A DNA stretch of 64,000 nucleotides from Mixophyes australis (lineage: Eukaryota; Chordata; Amphibia; Anura; Limnodynastidae), in NCBI GenBank assembly GCA_036250195.1, contig JAVHZZ010000003.1, positions 297,443,565 through 297,507,564 on the forward strand, in the 5' to 3' direction. Below, piece after piece: positions 45,101 to 57,015 of the stretch (the stretch's first letter is position 1; every line of letters starts with the position of its first letter). Below the pieces are notes generated by a model, which saw only the letters and a program-made list of their open reading frames with translations, did not search any database and was not told the origin of the DNA. Both the position numbers and the translations under genes were made by a program.

Positions 45101-46335
45101 TTTACATAAAGATTTCTATAAATACCTACGTTGCCAAAACTATACGATTGCCCCACCTTCACCTCTTCTTTTCACCAAATTAATTAAAGGAAATAATAAA
45201 GGTGGTATCACATTTTGGTATCAACATCTCCTTGGGTTGCCAGAAGTCTCTAAACCTGTTCCCCAAACTAGGTGGGAGGTGGACCTTAACAACTCCCTCT
45301 CCCCGGCTCAATGGGAAATTATTTACAGCAACTCATCTACAGTATCAAAATGTACTAATCATGTTGAAATGTTACTAAAGCTACTATATCGTACCTATCA
45401 TACCCCAGCTCGCCTACAAAAGATTTGGCCTGATCATTCCAAATTTTGTTGGAGAGGTTGTGGAGCTGTGGGAGATCTACTACATGTATTTTGGTCATGC
45501 CCTGTTATCCAACCTCTCTGGCAAGAGATTTTCGAACTAGCCAGGAAGGTCCATCCATATCTTCCATATCATTACCCCCAATTCTTCTTGTGGCTCTCCT
45601 ACATCTGCATCTTACCCTGACCAATTGTGCAAGCATTGTAGATATGTATAGGGTCATATTTTAATAGCCACAAGAGCAGCTATAGCGCAATTCTGGAAAC
45701 AGCCGTCGCCTTCTTCGCTCCATAAGGTGATTGCGAAAATCCATTTTAGTTTTCGCATGGAGACATTAACTGCCCCATACTCTATGTCACCATCTTCCCC
45801 CATTGTCAAGTGGATGTCATGACATGTATTTGTGACAGATGGAGAGGGTTCCAGACTCATTCACTCAATTGATTCTCCATGCTCTGCAGACCCAGTATCA
45901 GGGACTTCACAGACTCTCAGCCAAGACCCCCCTGCCCTAATAACTCCTAAACCTGTGACTAGCTAAATTTGAGCCCCTGGGCCGCTGAGTCTGACAGCCG
46001 CACCTACCCCCCCCCCCCCCCCCATTGTATACAATATTTAATGAATATTTCAAGCGGCCGCATCACAAGACTTTACCAGCCCGCGCCTGCCCCTTTTCCC
46101 TTTTTTTATTTTTGTACCCTCCCCCACCAAAACACCAAAATTCTAATGAAACTATTGATGTTAAAAAAAGCACTTCATTTGCATATATCTCATTTCATAT
46201 CTGCTAGAAGGAGGCAATTATCTGTACTTCTCCGATATCTCTTTTCTACTTTCGACTCCCCTTTGTTTTTATCTTGAGTTATGCTGTGAACTAATGCTTA
46301 TGGCTGTCTATAAAATGTCTCAATAAAAAATACAT
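42137..46335 (+). pseudogene. L1-type LINE, ORF2 to 3' end
   Basis: A long plus-strand copy. The ATG at 42,140 opens the endonuclease (KILSLNAQGLNSPNKRH; ILMGDFNLVLDL; SDHAPLLW), in two frames with stops. The RT begins around 43,500 (KALGPDGY), then IVTIPKPEKDATDCRNYRPI, HPDQVGFVLGRQ, LYLDVEKSFNRL, CQGCPLSPL and, in another frame, FADDVLLF at 44,207-44,230. Post-RT motifs are KKLGGLALPDL (44,700) and the C-terminal Cys/His region TPARLQKIW...CWRGCG...LLHVFWSCP (45,400-45,520). ORF2 ends at 45,618. The 3' UTR has a C-run (46,007-46,023) and an AATAAA signal at 46,321. Many stops; inactive. ORF1 not found. Confidence 0.9.
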
Positions 46336-46937
46336 CTAAATATCTTTAAAACCCAGCAATGTTTTTCATATAATCGCTATATACTGTACAGCAGTCTAAC
46401 AGTTGCCAAATCATCATATGTCTATTATAAAACTTTGACACTTATTTACACAAGTAGACTCTACAAAACTTTGTATTTGAATGCATTATAAGAAGAAGTA
46501 GCCACAGAAACATAAAGGTTGAAAGAAAACAAAAATAATAATTGCACATATAACACTGTTTGCTTACTTAGTAAGTTAACATTTTCCCATGCCCTTTCAA
46601 TTAACTAAATGTTTATATGCTATCCACACAAGCTCCCCAGGTGCATAAAGAACACAAGTATTTTCCAGCAGCTGTAGAGATAGTGGCAGCTGTATCAGCG
46701 TTCTTCTCATTTATGGCCTGGCTTTGTTTCCGACAGTGATTCCCAGGTGCTGGCAAAATAAAACACCACTACAAACAATACCAATAAAATGAGTGTCCAT
46801 AAAAGCATATATTTTGTCAGATACATTTTCAGAATTTTGGCAACAAAATACTACAATTTACTTGTCAATAATACCTTATTGACAAGTAAATTGTTACTAC
46901 AAAGTAATTAACAATGCAGATTGTCATAAACAAATCT
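46336..46937. other. no recognisable gene
   Basis: AT-rich; includes a local repeat 'cttgtcaata..ttgacaag' (46,861-46,892, inverted). Otherwise nothing seen. Confidence 0.4.
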
Positions 46938-47185
46938 TACAGTATTATTATTATTATTATTATAGATTTGTAAGGCACCACAGTGCTCCACAGCACCGTC
47001 AGTATAGTAGGGAAACAGTACATAAAACAGGGACATACAAGAAGCTCAAAATAAATGCAGACATGAAAACAACGGCTAAGGAGGACCCTGCTCATTAGAG
47101 AGCTTACAATCTAACTGAGATTGGTAGGGAATTCTATAAGTTGAGAACAGCACGGGAGAAGTCCTGTAGGCGGGAGTGAGAGCCC
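46938..47185 (-). repeat. L2-type LINE 3' end with AAT tail
   Basis: Minus-strand copy of the family at 400-905: 'tgtaagctctctaatgagca' order, 'cggtgctgtggagcac' and 'ggtgccttacaaatct', then (AAT)n at 46,942-46,963. It lacks the middle 3' UTR part and most of the ORF end. Confidence 0.7.
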
Positions 47186-47227
47186 ATCACTTACCTATGC
47201 ACATTCTTACTGTGTACTGGAATCATT

Positions 47228-47715
47228 TTAAACACTAATACATAAAGCAGAGCCCCATTCTGGTTGCTAGTGTAAAACACAGACCACATTCTGGTGGCTG
47301 CAATACCTAAGATTATCCCAATCTGATGGCTAAAATATAAAGTTGAGCCTAATCTGATAGCCAGTGTATGAAGCTGAGCACATTCTGGTGGATAATGTAC
47401 AAAGGTGAACCCATTCTAAAGCTGAGCAATATCTGCCGGCTTTGTTGAAAAACAAAACCCAATCTAATGGATATTATACAAATTCAACCAATTTTGTGGT
47501 TGATGTATAGTACAAAGCTATGCCCAATCTGGTAGCTAATGTGTGATGCTGATCCTACAGTTTTGGCCTGTATATAACACTGAGCCCAATATTTGTGGGT
47601 AGTATAAAAACTACACAGTGTACAAAGCTGACCTCAATGAGATGGCTAGCATACAATGACCCCAGCATTTTGGCTATGGTGCAAAGCAGACATCAGTCTG
47701 GTAGATGTACTCATC
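47228..47715 (+). repeat. degenerate ~31-bp minisatellite, about 15 units
   Basis: Units approximate AAAGCTGAGCCCAATCTGG followed by TGGCTAATGTAC. Recognisable unit starts lie near 47,246, 47,276, 47,309, 47,339, 47,371, 47,401, 47,419, 47,450, 47,481, 47,515, 47,547, 47,577, 47,625, 47,656 and 47,684. Units differ at many positions, so the array is old. Frames inside have no meaning. Confidence 0.78.
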
Positions 47716-48275
47716 AGTAGATGTACTCCTCAGCCTCCAGTGCTGCTTAAAACAATTTCTCCCACTGGGCCTATAGCAAATAATAAACCTTTCTCCTTCC
47801 TCATCCCTTACCCCAATTTTACTTGGCACCGTTCCAGTTAATCCCCTCAGAACATAAGCACCACTGACTGCAGTCATTTTGCTTCTACAGAGATCATACA
47901 TATTTACCAAGAGTTTTTCATTCATTAGTCAAAAACTACTGCTGTTTGTAATACCTATGTACAAATATATGTGACATTTCTATTGTCTTCAGTCATAGAC
48001 TAAAAATTTGGAAGAATATCAATAAAAATTTTAAGGGTACACTACATACTGCCATCCAATTAACACCATCAAATTTGATGAGGAGCTACACTACTTATAA
48101 ATGAAGATAACATGCTTTTGGTAGCCATGTGTAAATTAGATTTACATTGGTGGATAATATTTTTTTACTCCAGGAATTTATATAGTCTTTGATGACATTA
48201 CATTAGTGAGAATACACAAACTAATTTTGTAAAACATAATCCAGTCCATAGTTTTGAATAACAGAAAAAGACTAA
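47716..48275. other. no recognisable gene
   Basis: AT-rich sequence without frames, repeats or motifs that I can name. Confidence 0.4.
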
Positions 48276-48450
48276 GGGGTATATTTACTAAACTGTGGGT
48301 TTGAAAAACTGGAGATGTTGCCTATAGCAACCAATCAGATTCTAGTTGTCATTTTGTTGAGTGCACTAAATAAATGAAAGCTAGAATCTGATTGGTTGCT
48401 ATAGGCAACATCTCTACTTTTTCAAACTCGCAGTTTATTAAATCTAGCTC
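48276..48450. mobile_element. palindromic MITE (GGGGTATATTTACT ends), copy 2
   Basis: The second copy of the 15,550 family: GGGGTATATTTACTAAACTG at the left, mirrored with changes at the right; inner arms 'gttgcctatagcaaccaat' and its complement flank 'gtcattttgttgagtgcact'. The right terminus is more decayed ('aaatctagctc'). Confidence 0.85.
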
Positions 48451-49737
48451 TAAGCATGTGTTTTAAATGTAAATTTACTAGTATACTGTACATTACGGAT
48501 GCCAACCTGTCTTAAATTTAAACAATTAGCGCTTTATGCTTTTATTATTGGACATGTGCTTAATAATATGTACTTTTGCTTCTGAACATTAATTTTGTGA
48601 ATTTTAGTTATGTGAATTGTTCTAATAGCTAAGATCTATTTGTAGAGGTGGTGTAGGTTGCATCTCATTTTGTTATAATCATGTGGTTTCAATGTCATGT
48701 GATTTTCTGTTTAGAATGTTTATTTTTCTGAAAATTCAATATTTCACAAATATTGGTACAGCACACACACATGCATGTGCCACTAATGTAGGTGATGGCT
48801 ACTGTGTAACATGACAATTTTTCACTTTCATTATCTGCAGAATGAAATGGATTTGAAACCCAGAGCTGGTAAATATAATATTCCTTAGTTTATTTTGAAA
48901 ATATCGTTTTACTTCTGAATATTTCTTATTCCAAAACTAAAATCCCTGGGTCATATACATGTTTTGACAAGAGTATAAAGATCAGTAGCGTTTCATGCAT
49001 AATACATGAAGAGATTAAGAAAATACAGCTGAGGAATGTTTTAAAAAATGTCTGATCACAATAAATATATCATAGGTTCCTATTTTCACAGGATGTTGAG
49101 CAGCCATGCTGAGAAAGAGAACCATCTGCAACCACGTTTTTTTTAATTCCAATGTAAACTGTCAACATATCATTAAGTATCATGCAGGGAAAAGTGAATC
49201 ATGCTGTGCTTAGTGATCTTACAGTTTGCATAGTGGGAAGAGCTTGCAATCTACTTTGCTAAAATTAAAGATAATTATATCTAATTAATTAACCATATTG
49301 CATTCTCTTCCACTATATAATACGCAGAAAAGTTTTACACACACACACACACACCATTACTTTACCTATATTGGCATACATAATTGGGACACCCTAGTCT
49401 CACTGCTGCCTTTCCTTCTTCAGATGGCCTGATCAGAATTAAGGGATTTTATAAAAATCCCGCCCCCATCACTACTCAGCCAGCAGCTTGCACATGTGGT
49501 ATTAGATAATTTTGCCAGGCTGAACCCTACATAAATGCCTTCTCAGGTTCAGGGGGGCATGCTCCTGATGGAGCTGTGGAGGAAACACATAGGGTGGCCT
49601 CCCATATGGTGTTTCAACTGACTTTGCATCATACTCGATGACTCTTCTGGAATGTTCAGGAGACTTCCAGAATAGTGGCTAGTGTCCTGAATTCCCGAGA
49701 GAGTGGCTATCTGCCGGAAGCCTTGCTGGACAGAGCA
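48451..49737. other. mostly unassigned; possible MITE remnant at 49,640-49,710
   Basis: Contains (CA)n at 49,338-49,354. At 49,640-49,710 'ctggaatgttcaggagactt' and 'ctgaattcccgagaga' resemble the inside of the CATACTTGCCAAC-type element at 37,417. No genes. Confidence 0.35.
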
Positions 49738-49911
49738 AAGGAAACACTGGGGAGAAGAAAATAATAACTAAATATGTGTGCTGGAGAGGTGTGCTACATT
49801 TTCTTGTACCACACCTCCCCCTGGTAAATAAACGTTTGCTACAAAAACATGGCATCTGCTCTCCAGTACACAGATGCAGTCATTACTTTTTCTTCTCCCC
49901 AGTGTTTCCTT
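49738..49911. mobile_element. MITE with 23-bp AAGGAAACACTGGGG TIRs
   Basis: AAGGAAACACTGGGGAGAAG at the left is repeated exactly inverted at the right (cttctccccagtgtttcctt), and the inverted match extends a few bases further inwards; inner words 'tgtgctggagag' and 'ctctccagtacaca' are also mirrored. About 174 bp. No TSD evident. Superfamily unknown. Confidence 0.8.
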
Positions 49912-52590
49912 AGGATTACTGGTCAGAGTGATTGTTCTGCAAACAGAAAATAACAGTGAAAATCAGCACTAGATCTATAGGACATTACCTTCATTTAATA
50001 ATTTTATGAGAATAATTTTAGGGAATTTAATAACATACCCCTTACTGTAAATAACTATGGATTAGAAGTCATCACTGCATAAAAAGACTAGGCCTCCAAG
50101 TTTGTTCCTTTACATGGTCATATAATTCCTCAGTGATTTATAATCACTTTATAAAGTACAGTATTACATCATTATACCTCCTAGTAATTGAGACTGATTT
50201 GGCGAGGCCCTGGGATCCTCTGTCTGAGCTCCCTGTTGCCCTAGAAGACAGGAGGCCGATTGTTTCAAAGAAGTTGAAAAGAGAAAAGAAAACTGGTGAA
50301 TCTTATCATCTAATTACAACCCCCTACATTACCTTAAGTAATAAACCTACATGCTTATCAATAAGCAAATCCATCTGGTTTGTACATTGCACAAAGTGTA
50401 TGACAGGTCTGTGTGTCATTTTTGCAAGTGGAATGATGTATTTTCAGAGTCTCTTTCCCATGCTTCATGCTTTCCTATTGTTGGGAGTTACTACTTTCAA
50501 TCTCATTGCTGGTATCACAGGAACACTGTCTGCAGTACAGATTGTACTCCCAGATAGTGGAATGTAACTGTTTTTGGCGATTGAAAGTTGTTTTTATTTG
50601 TTATTTCTCCTTTTGAAGTTAAAAAGAGTGGCTTGTTTTTCAGCATGCTTTTTCATATTTGTCATTTGCTAAAGTGGAAATTTTGTTATGCTAACCTTTA
50701 TGTTCCTTTTTCAGTAGATATTCTTGGGATCTCTTACCCTATTTTACAGTATGGATTACTTAATTTCTATATGCAAGACATTGTGTCCAAATGGAGTTAG
50801 GGTTATCCCACTTGTCCACTCCCCATTTTGACCATTTGCATAACTCACACACCCTTTTTACATCCTCAGTCTGGTCAGTATCCACCCAAACATCCTGCCT
50901 CTGAATTTATTCCTGTCAGACCCTGTACTTAGGGTGACTTGTTCTCTTACTATAAGGCTTCAGGTCCAGATCAACTTGTGCTTTGACTTGCACTTCTTTT
51001 GTATATGTCTTTAGATGTGTTTAAATGTCTTATTGCAGCTGAGCTCCAGCTGAATTACTTTAGCTATTGTTATGTAAAAGGTCTAGTGTGAGGTTCCTAT
51101 TATAAGGACAGTATACACCTTGAGATCTGATTGTCAGTCCGTAACCTATTCACTTCAAATTCTAAATTTCCACATTGACCACTGCTCTTTTTTGCTCTGA
51201 AGAAAGTTTGGTACAGTCTACTTTTGGGTATAGTCATAAATTTACCCTCAAGTTATGTAGAGGGGATTGGAGGCATAGTAATATTATCCTTACCCTGGCA
51301 AACTAATGTCTTACTAATGTAGTTTCCATGTGTATATCTGTTTATATCATGGCTGATGTAAAGGTTCTATATGTAGAGAGATACAGAATAGTGACTACAT
51401 ATGTGTTCTAATGTAATTCAGGGAGTATATCACACAGTGCAGTCCTTCCAAAATCCTGGCAGCATGTTAATATACTATTATTAAACTGTATGCAGCCATT
51501 CAATATTCAGTCTACATCAGCCGCAAACTGTATAATAGTAACTAAACTGGTTTATAAAAGGGAAACTGCTATATAAAAATGACGCAGATGTAATCAGATG
51601 TGTCAGGATGAGAGCATAAATCTGATATGATGAAATAGAATATTGAATGTCAGGGTCCAAATATAACATTGCATTGAAACCTTAATGAACCTGAATTTCG
51701 ACTCAGATACATATTTGACCAAATATTTTTACAAAGAAAACAATTAGCCCAGTAGGAGGTAATTAGGTTGAGGAGACCTGCTTAAGATATGCAGATCACA
51801 GACATCCATTGTTTTGATTATGTATTCCACTTCCTAATTGACTTCCTTTCAATAGGTAGTGTAAACACAACGAACCACTAAATGAAAATGACAGAGCCAT
51901 ATGCCTAGGTGAGATCCTTGTAGACAAAGATAGCATTTGAAGACTGCCTATAAAGATATATAGAAATATGAGCTTCAAATGAAAATGTCTTCATAGTTCA
52001 TATTTTGGGAAAACCGGGTACCACTCCATACTCAGGAGAAAAAATTACACCAGGGTTGTGAATGACAGGTTTGGGTGGTATCCGGGAACAGATAAAATCA
52101 CATATCTTTGGAAAAGGTATGTCACATTGTCAAAATGTCATCATGTTTGGTATCAAAAGATAGACAGAGTCATAGGGGATTTATTAATAATAAAATTGGA
52201 TCTGTGTGATGCTCCACAGAAAAGTTAGGTCACGTAGTAAAATTGGTTATTAAATCAGGCAACATGCAAATGGTGATTGAAAAAAGTGTCACAGGCCACA
52301 ACCCCCTGGGGTAGAAAGAGGTATGGCTTTAAAAAGCTGAGACCAGTTACAGCAAGTGGTCAGACTTTGGGAAATCTATTCACATTGATAAGCTGTCCAT
52401 CTTTCTTGCCAATTTCCCATGGCACAGAGTATGCAATTCATGTAAGTGACACTCTGAAGGTAATCCCTTTTATTTTAAACTGTTTTGCTTGTGTATGTCA
52501 ATCAATTGTTTATTCATTATTTTTTTAATATCTGTATGTCCTGTACTTTTGGATATTAAATCTATAATTTACTATGTGGCGTCTTTGATA
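49912..52590. other. long non-repetitive stretch with one unexplained ORF
   Basis: The plus-strand frame 50,133-50,567 (144 codons) is the longest here. Its middle (PWDPLSELPVALEDRRPIVS, then KKLKREKK) has normal-looking composition, higher GC than its flanks, and lies between an AG (50,183-50,184, cctcctag) and 'aaactggtgaat', which could be splice sites of an exon of about 110 bp. The C-terminal half is hydrophobic (FLLLGVTTFNLIAGITGTL) and could be chance. I recognise no family. From 50,570 to 52,590 nothing else is seen. Confidence 0.25.
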
Positions 52591-52598
52591 CTCTAACA

Positions 52599-52781
52599 CA
52601 GGGGTGGGCAAACCTGTCCTCAAGGGCCATATCCAGTTCATGTTTTTAGGATTTCTTTAATCATGTACAGCTGAGTTAATCTATTTGGCTGGGTCAGTAA
52701 TTATCCCACCTGTTTCTACAGACAGAAATCCTAAAAACATGAACTGGATATGGCCCTTGAGGACAGGTTTGCCCACCCCTG
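52599..52781. mobile_element. hAT-type MITE with perfect 8-bp TSD
   Basis: CAGGGGTGGGCAAACCTGTC at the left is mirrored at the right (gacaggtttgcccacccctg), with extended inner inverted repeats (ggccatatccagttcatg). CTCTAACA stands immediately on both sides (52,591-52,598 and 52,782-52,789). An 8-bp duplication with CAGGGGTG...CACCCCTG ends is typical of hAT. 183 bp, so it needs a transposase supplied from elsewhere. Confidence 0.93.
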
Positions 52782-52789
52782 CTCTAACA

Positions 52790-53468
52790 AATCCATTAGC
52801 CTATTAAGAAGAATATAGCTCGACCAAGTTAACCAGTGTGTGATTTGTTGATACATTTGATTAACAAGCGGTGTGCTTGCATTTACATTTGTGTAACAGT
52901 CTGGAGGTGTGAAGAATTAACCCTTTGTTCGCTGGTGTGGGTCTTGCTAGTCTGTGAGCAGCTAGAAGCCTTGTGTGCCAGTGAGGGACAGTATATTGGG
53001 GTCCTATTGCCCGTATGCAATAGGTGGTGGCAAACCTGAAGTGTGTGAGGTGTGAGCGCTGTTTGGGGGTGATTCTAAGGTCTATGACCTGTGTGATAGG
53101 TAAAGAGAGACTGCGGGTTGGAATCGTGTGACCTCATACAGCAAACACCCCCAAAGTCAAGGCAGCTGGGAGCGTGTTCGTGACAAGATGAGTTATGTGT
53201 TTGCTCCTCACACCCAAAAAAACCCAGTATAGACTAGAAATAATTCATGCCAGTAACATCACTAGTTTATACATGCCCTGTGACAAATAAAGATAGCCAC
53301 AAGCAATGTATAATGGTTTCTGGAGATTATTATATTATTGCAAAATGTGAACTTTAAATGTGCAGCTGTTTCTGCAAATGACAAAAAGGTATATATTCAT
53401 ATATATTATGGGCCCCAAAACCAAATGCTTTGGCTTTGAACTCCTCTGCTTGTATGATCTGGCCAGTT
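52790..53468. other. unassigned; GC-richer LTR-like stretch at 52,890-53,190
   Basis: The stretch ends in 'gtgttcgtgacaagatgag', which resembles an LTR end followed by a start region, and is richer in G/T than the flanks. No partner LTR or coding region found. Confidence 0.25.
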
Positions 53469-53838
53469 GCAAAACAGAAAAGAAAAAAAGAGAGAGAAAT
53501 ACTTGCTACAAGAGGTACACCTTATCTATTTTAAGTAGGAGATCTCTGTCAGTTGTGACAGTAGAGGATAGCGGCTAATTCACAGATCCATAACAAAACT
53601 CACAGTCTAAGAAGAAAATAACACACAAACACATAAAATTTATTAGTAATAAAATTTATATTTTATGTGTTTGTGTGTTATTTTCTTCTTAGACTGTGAG
53701 TTTTGTTATGGATCTGTGAGTTAGCCGCTATCCTCTGCTGTCACTACTGACAGAGATCTCCTACTTAATAGAGATGAGGTGTGCCTCTTGCAGCGAGTAT
53801 TTATCTCTCTCTCTCTCTTTTTGTCTTTTCTGTTTTGC
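53469..53838. mobile_element. fold-back element with ~175-bp arms
   Basis: The sequence 53,469-53,642 (from 'gcaaaacagaaaagaaaaaa' to 'cacataaaattta') is mirrored with few changes by 53,655-53,838, leaving a loop of about 12 bases. Arms include 'agtaggagatctctgtcag' and 'agaagaaaataacacac'. Small indels in the A/T- and GA-rich outer part. There is no ORF and no clear TSD. Either an inverted-duplication event or a fold-back transposon. Confidence 0.8.
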
Positions 53839-54159
53839 TAATGTATATTATATACTTCTGAGAGAGCACCCCATCAGAATATATACAGCATTCAGCTATT
53901 ATTACCCCAATTTCTTAGTAGGATGTAAGGAGATCAAATTATTACTAGTAGTGAACACATGGGTATAGACTTGGTATTTTTCTCTTGTGCGGAGGGTTAA
54001 TCTTTGCTTTTTAACTATATCTGGTCAGTTGGCCAGCGCACATCAAGATGTACTTTTACTTTATGATCTTGGAAGATGCCTCCACAAACTAAAAGTGTCA
54101 CCTCTTTTATTAAACAAAACTTTTAATTTGGACGGGAGATGGTTGTCACATGCAGGGAG
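53839..54159. other. no recognisable gene
   Basis: Between the fold-back and the Tc1 fragment; no structure beyond short frames. Confidence 0.35.
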
Positions 54160-54560
54160 CGACCAGTTCCTGACATAAATTCTTGCAGTTCCTTTAATGT
54201 TGCTACAGACTTCTTGGTAGCCTACCTGATGAGTTTTCTCCTTGTCCTGTCATCAAGTTTGGAGGGACATCCTGATCTTGGCAATGACCCTGTTGTACCA
54301 GGTTTTCTCCACTTATTGATGAAAGTCTTCACAGTATTCCATGGTAATTGTAATACACTTAAAAAAATATACATCTCTGCTGTTTGATACCTTTAAAGAA
54401 TGAGACCTGTAGATGTTTTGAAAGCTTCTTGTCGACCATTCCATTGGATGCAGCCAAGAAAACTGCTGGAAAATGATACAGGAAGAGCTGATCTTTATTT
54501 GAGGTTAATCACAATCACTTTCATTTCTGGAAGGTGTATGCTAATTACCTTAGAGCATGA
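54160..54560 (-). pseudogene. second Tc1-type transposase, N-terminal fragment
   Basis: The minus strand reads WRKPGTTGSLPRSGCPSKLD, then RTRRKLIR, a stop, and ATKKSVATLKELQEFM: the second helix-turn-helix and linker of a Tc1 transposase. Further upstream 'KKLSKHLQ' and the leader 'gattaacctcaaataaagat' belong to the 5' part. It ends abruptly before the catalytic domain at about 54,160. It is a different Tc1 family from 2,382-3,955. Confidence 0.78.
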
Positions 54561-56036
54561 TTGTGAATGTGATTGGTTAACTCTGATCATAGCTACATAG
54601 CCATTATGAAAGGGCATGCATTAGTGGTCGAAGTGGGCTGGTATACAATGGCCTGAAATCCCGGCTCTTCCCAAGGCTCAGTCTAATGCACCACATGGTG
54701 ATCAATTTTCACAATCAAATTTGTCTCCAATGTAGAAGCCATAGTGGGTGAACTATTTACATAGGCTTGGTCTACAGAAAAATGGCTGCCTTTTGTGTAA
54801 CTTAGTCAATAATAGAGACACGTAAAACGAAAGAAGTTAATTCACCTGAAACAGATGTTCTGACAAAACTTTGTTTTATGAAATCCTCAGCAGAATGAAC
54901 AAACTATGAGTTCTATTATTTACTTATTAATTATTCAATGCCATTCTCAGATAATCATAAGCAGGTAGCTAGTGCTGGCGACTGTCCTCATCATTACCAT
55001 GTCTTTGTAGCTGCCCTCAGACACCCACTATTGATACAACTTTGACAGGCGTATTTGCATCTCTCCGCTGGTCTGCATCTGTTCGCAAATTTGCAAATAT
55101 GTCCTTACTGTACTCGGCCTATGTTACATCTCACCTCTTCTCTCCCACATTACACCTCACTAGCTGCAAGCAGGCGTAAGTGTAGATGCATGCAGCCTGT
55201 TTTGTGGGCATATGAAGAACCTTTTTGCATATATTACACTATGCAAACTGGAGTACGTCCAACTCAGCATCAGCCCCATTATATATTAGTTTGTGTAAGA
55301 TGTTTTGAAATATTGCTTAAGTCAGCAATGCAGAACTTGTTATTTCTTAACAAAGATGCATTTTTTACATGAATTTGTTACTCTTGGTCCTGTTCCTGCT
55401 ATAAAAATTATTGTTTTTGAGTAATGGGCTGAGAGCAATTCGTCATTGTCATTTTCTGATCAACTCAGAACCAAAATCTTCTCCTGTGTAATATTTCCAG
55501 GAGACATTCAATTCTGAAATAATATGTCACTGAAATACCTCTATCCAGTCATACATCTGGCTGACAAGGAAATTTACATTTTCTAAATAGTGTTTTGTGC
55601 ATAATGCGTTTAGAAAAAAGGAAGCACACTGGGGTTCATTTTTATACATGCATCACTGATACATTTTAGATTATCCCAATAAAGAGGTGGAGGTTAAAAA
55701 AATATGATATCAATCATTTTTAAAACTCTAAAGATATGACAAGTGCATCGGACCTGCCTAGTTTAAACTACCTAACTATATTACTGCCTAAATACAGTAA
55801 TTCAAGTTAGTCTTTGTTACATGTAGATGTATCTATGCATGAAGATTCTGTAGTCCGAATTTCTGCTTATTACATCTATCGATGCAGATGCAATGACACC
55901 TAGTGATGAGTGAATCTTTCAAAATTCAATTTGTATTCAATTCACCAAGTCTGATCACGAAATTCAGCAATCTGCAAACTGGTTCATCAATCTGCCTGTT
56001 TTTTGTGTAGCTACATTTGTCTATTCCCAGAGCCAT

Positions 56037-56040
<4 letters not shown>
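54561..56040. other. no recognisable gene
   Basis: At 54,960-55,330 a stretch resembles 57,361-57,600 ('tagctagtgctggcga', 'gcaagcaggcgtaagtgt'), perhaps a dispersed repeat of unknown type. The 105-codon frame at 55,055 lies in it and has no motif. Confidence 0.35.

Positions 56041-56084
<44 letters not shown>
56041..56084 (+). repeat. (CT)n microsatellite
   Basis: About 22 uninterrupted CT units. Confidence 0.97.
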
Positions 56085-56088
<4 letters not shown>

Positions 56089-56469
56089 AGCAAGAAAAGG
56101 TGTTTGCCAGCCTTAGTTTCAGCTTTTGCAGTTTAAATTTACACTTCTTTTATTTTTACACTTTACAAATTATTTGTAATAGTTAATTACTGACACCAGA
56201 ACATCAGCCAATATTTATACCCTCCAAGGATAGTGTTCTATAACGCTGTGCAACTGCAGTGGCCAATGTCTAGACTCGCTGGAAATTTTCTGCCACTGTA
56301 CTATCCCATTAATTATATCTGGAGGGTATAAGCACCCCAGATATGTTATATGGCCCCCAGCCACTCAGTGGTGAGAAGGACAATGCTATTTCTACTACAT
56401 ATACTGTGGGGCATACTTTATGACAATTGTTATAATATTTGTGAGTTATAATGTTTTATTGCACAATCT

Positions 56470-57015
56470 CATGTATGTGTATGGCACACCACAGACTGGC
56501 ACATGGGTAGTACATATTGTATAATATAGTATGTATAGGTATAAATGGCTAATACATTATGGGCCTGAGTTATTAAGGAGAGCAAAGCAAAAACAAAAGT
56601 AACTTTGCACCTGGGAAAAAACATGTTGCATTGAAGGGGGAAATAAAAATTAAGATGTGGGGACAGATTTATAGTTGGGGTTGGCCATATCCTAGATCAA
56701 CTTTAAATTTCAGTGTAAAAATAAAGTCATCATGTATTTGTGTGCTACATGATAAAAATGCCAGTATTTTCTTTATATGCAAATAATAAACTAATTTGCA
56801 CCCCTTGCGTTGTAACATGGTTTATCCATGATCAAATGTACTCCTTTTTTTTTTGCCTTACTCTCCTTAATGACTCAGGCCCTATGTGTATAGGTACAGT
56901 TTGGTACATTATATGTATGGGCTAAAGGCTGGTAAGTATATGGGAAAAGTCTAATACATTATGTGTATGGGTGTATGGCTAACAAATTATGTGTATGGGG
57001 AAATTGTTAGCACAT
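56470..57015 (+). repeat. degenerate GGCTAATACATTATGTGTATGG minisatellite, left block
   Basis: Units like 'ggctaatacattatgtgtat' recur at 56,547, 56,893, 56,951, 56,975 and 57,007 with decayed spacers. A MITE (56,561-56,882) sits inside. The same unit returns at 58,205-58,370 and 59,080-59,150, beyond two LINE insertions. Confidence 0.6.
56561..56882. mobile_element. MITE (GGGCCTGAGTTATTAAGGAG ends)
   Basis: Inverted ends GGGCCTGAGTTATTAAGGAG and 'ctccttaatgactcaggccc', 322 bp, with TAT on both sides (possible 3-bp TSD). Same family as 20,014 and 63,577. It interrupts the local minisatellite. Confidence 0.85.
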
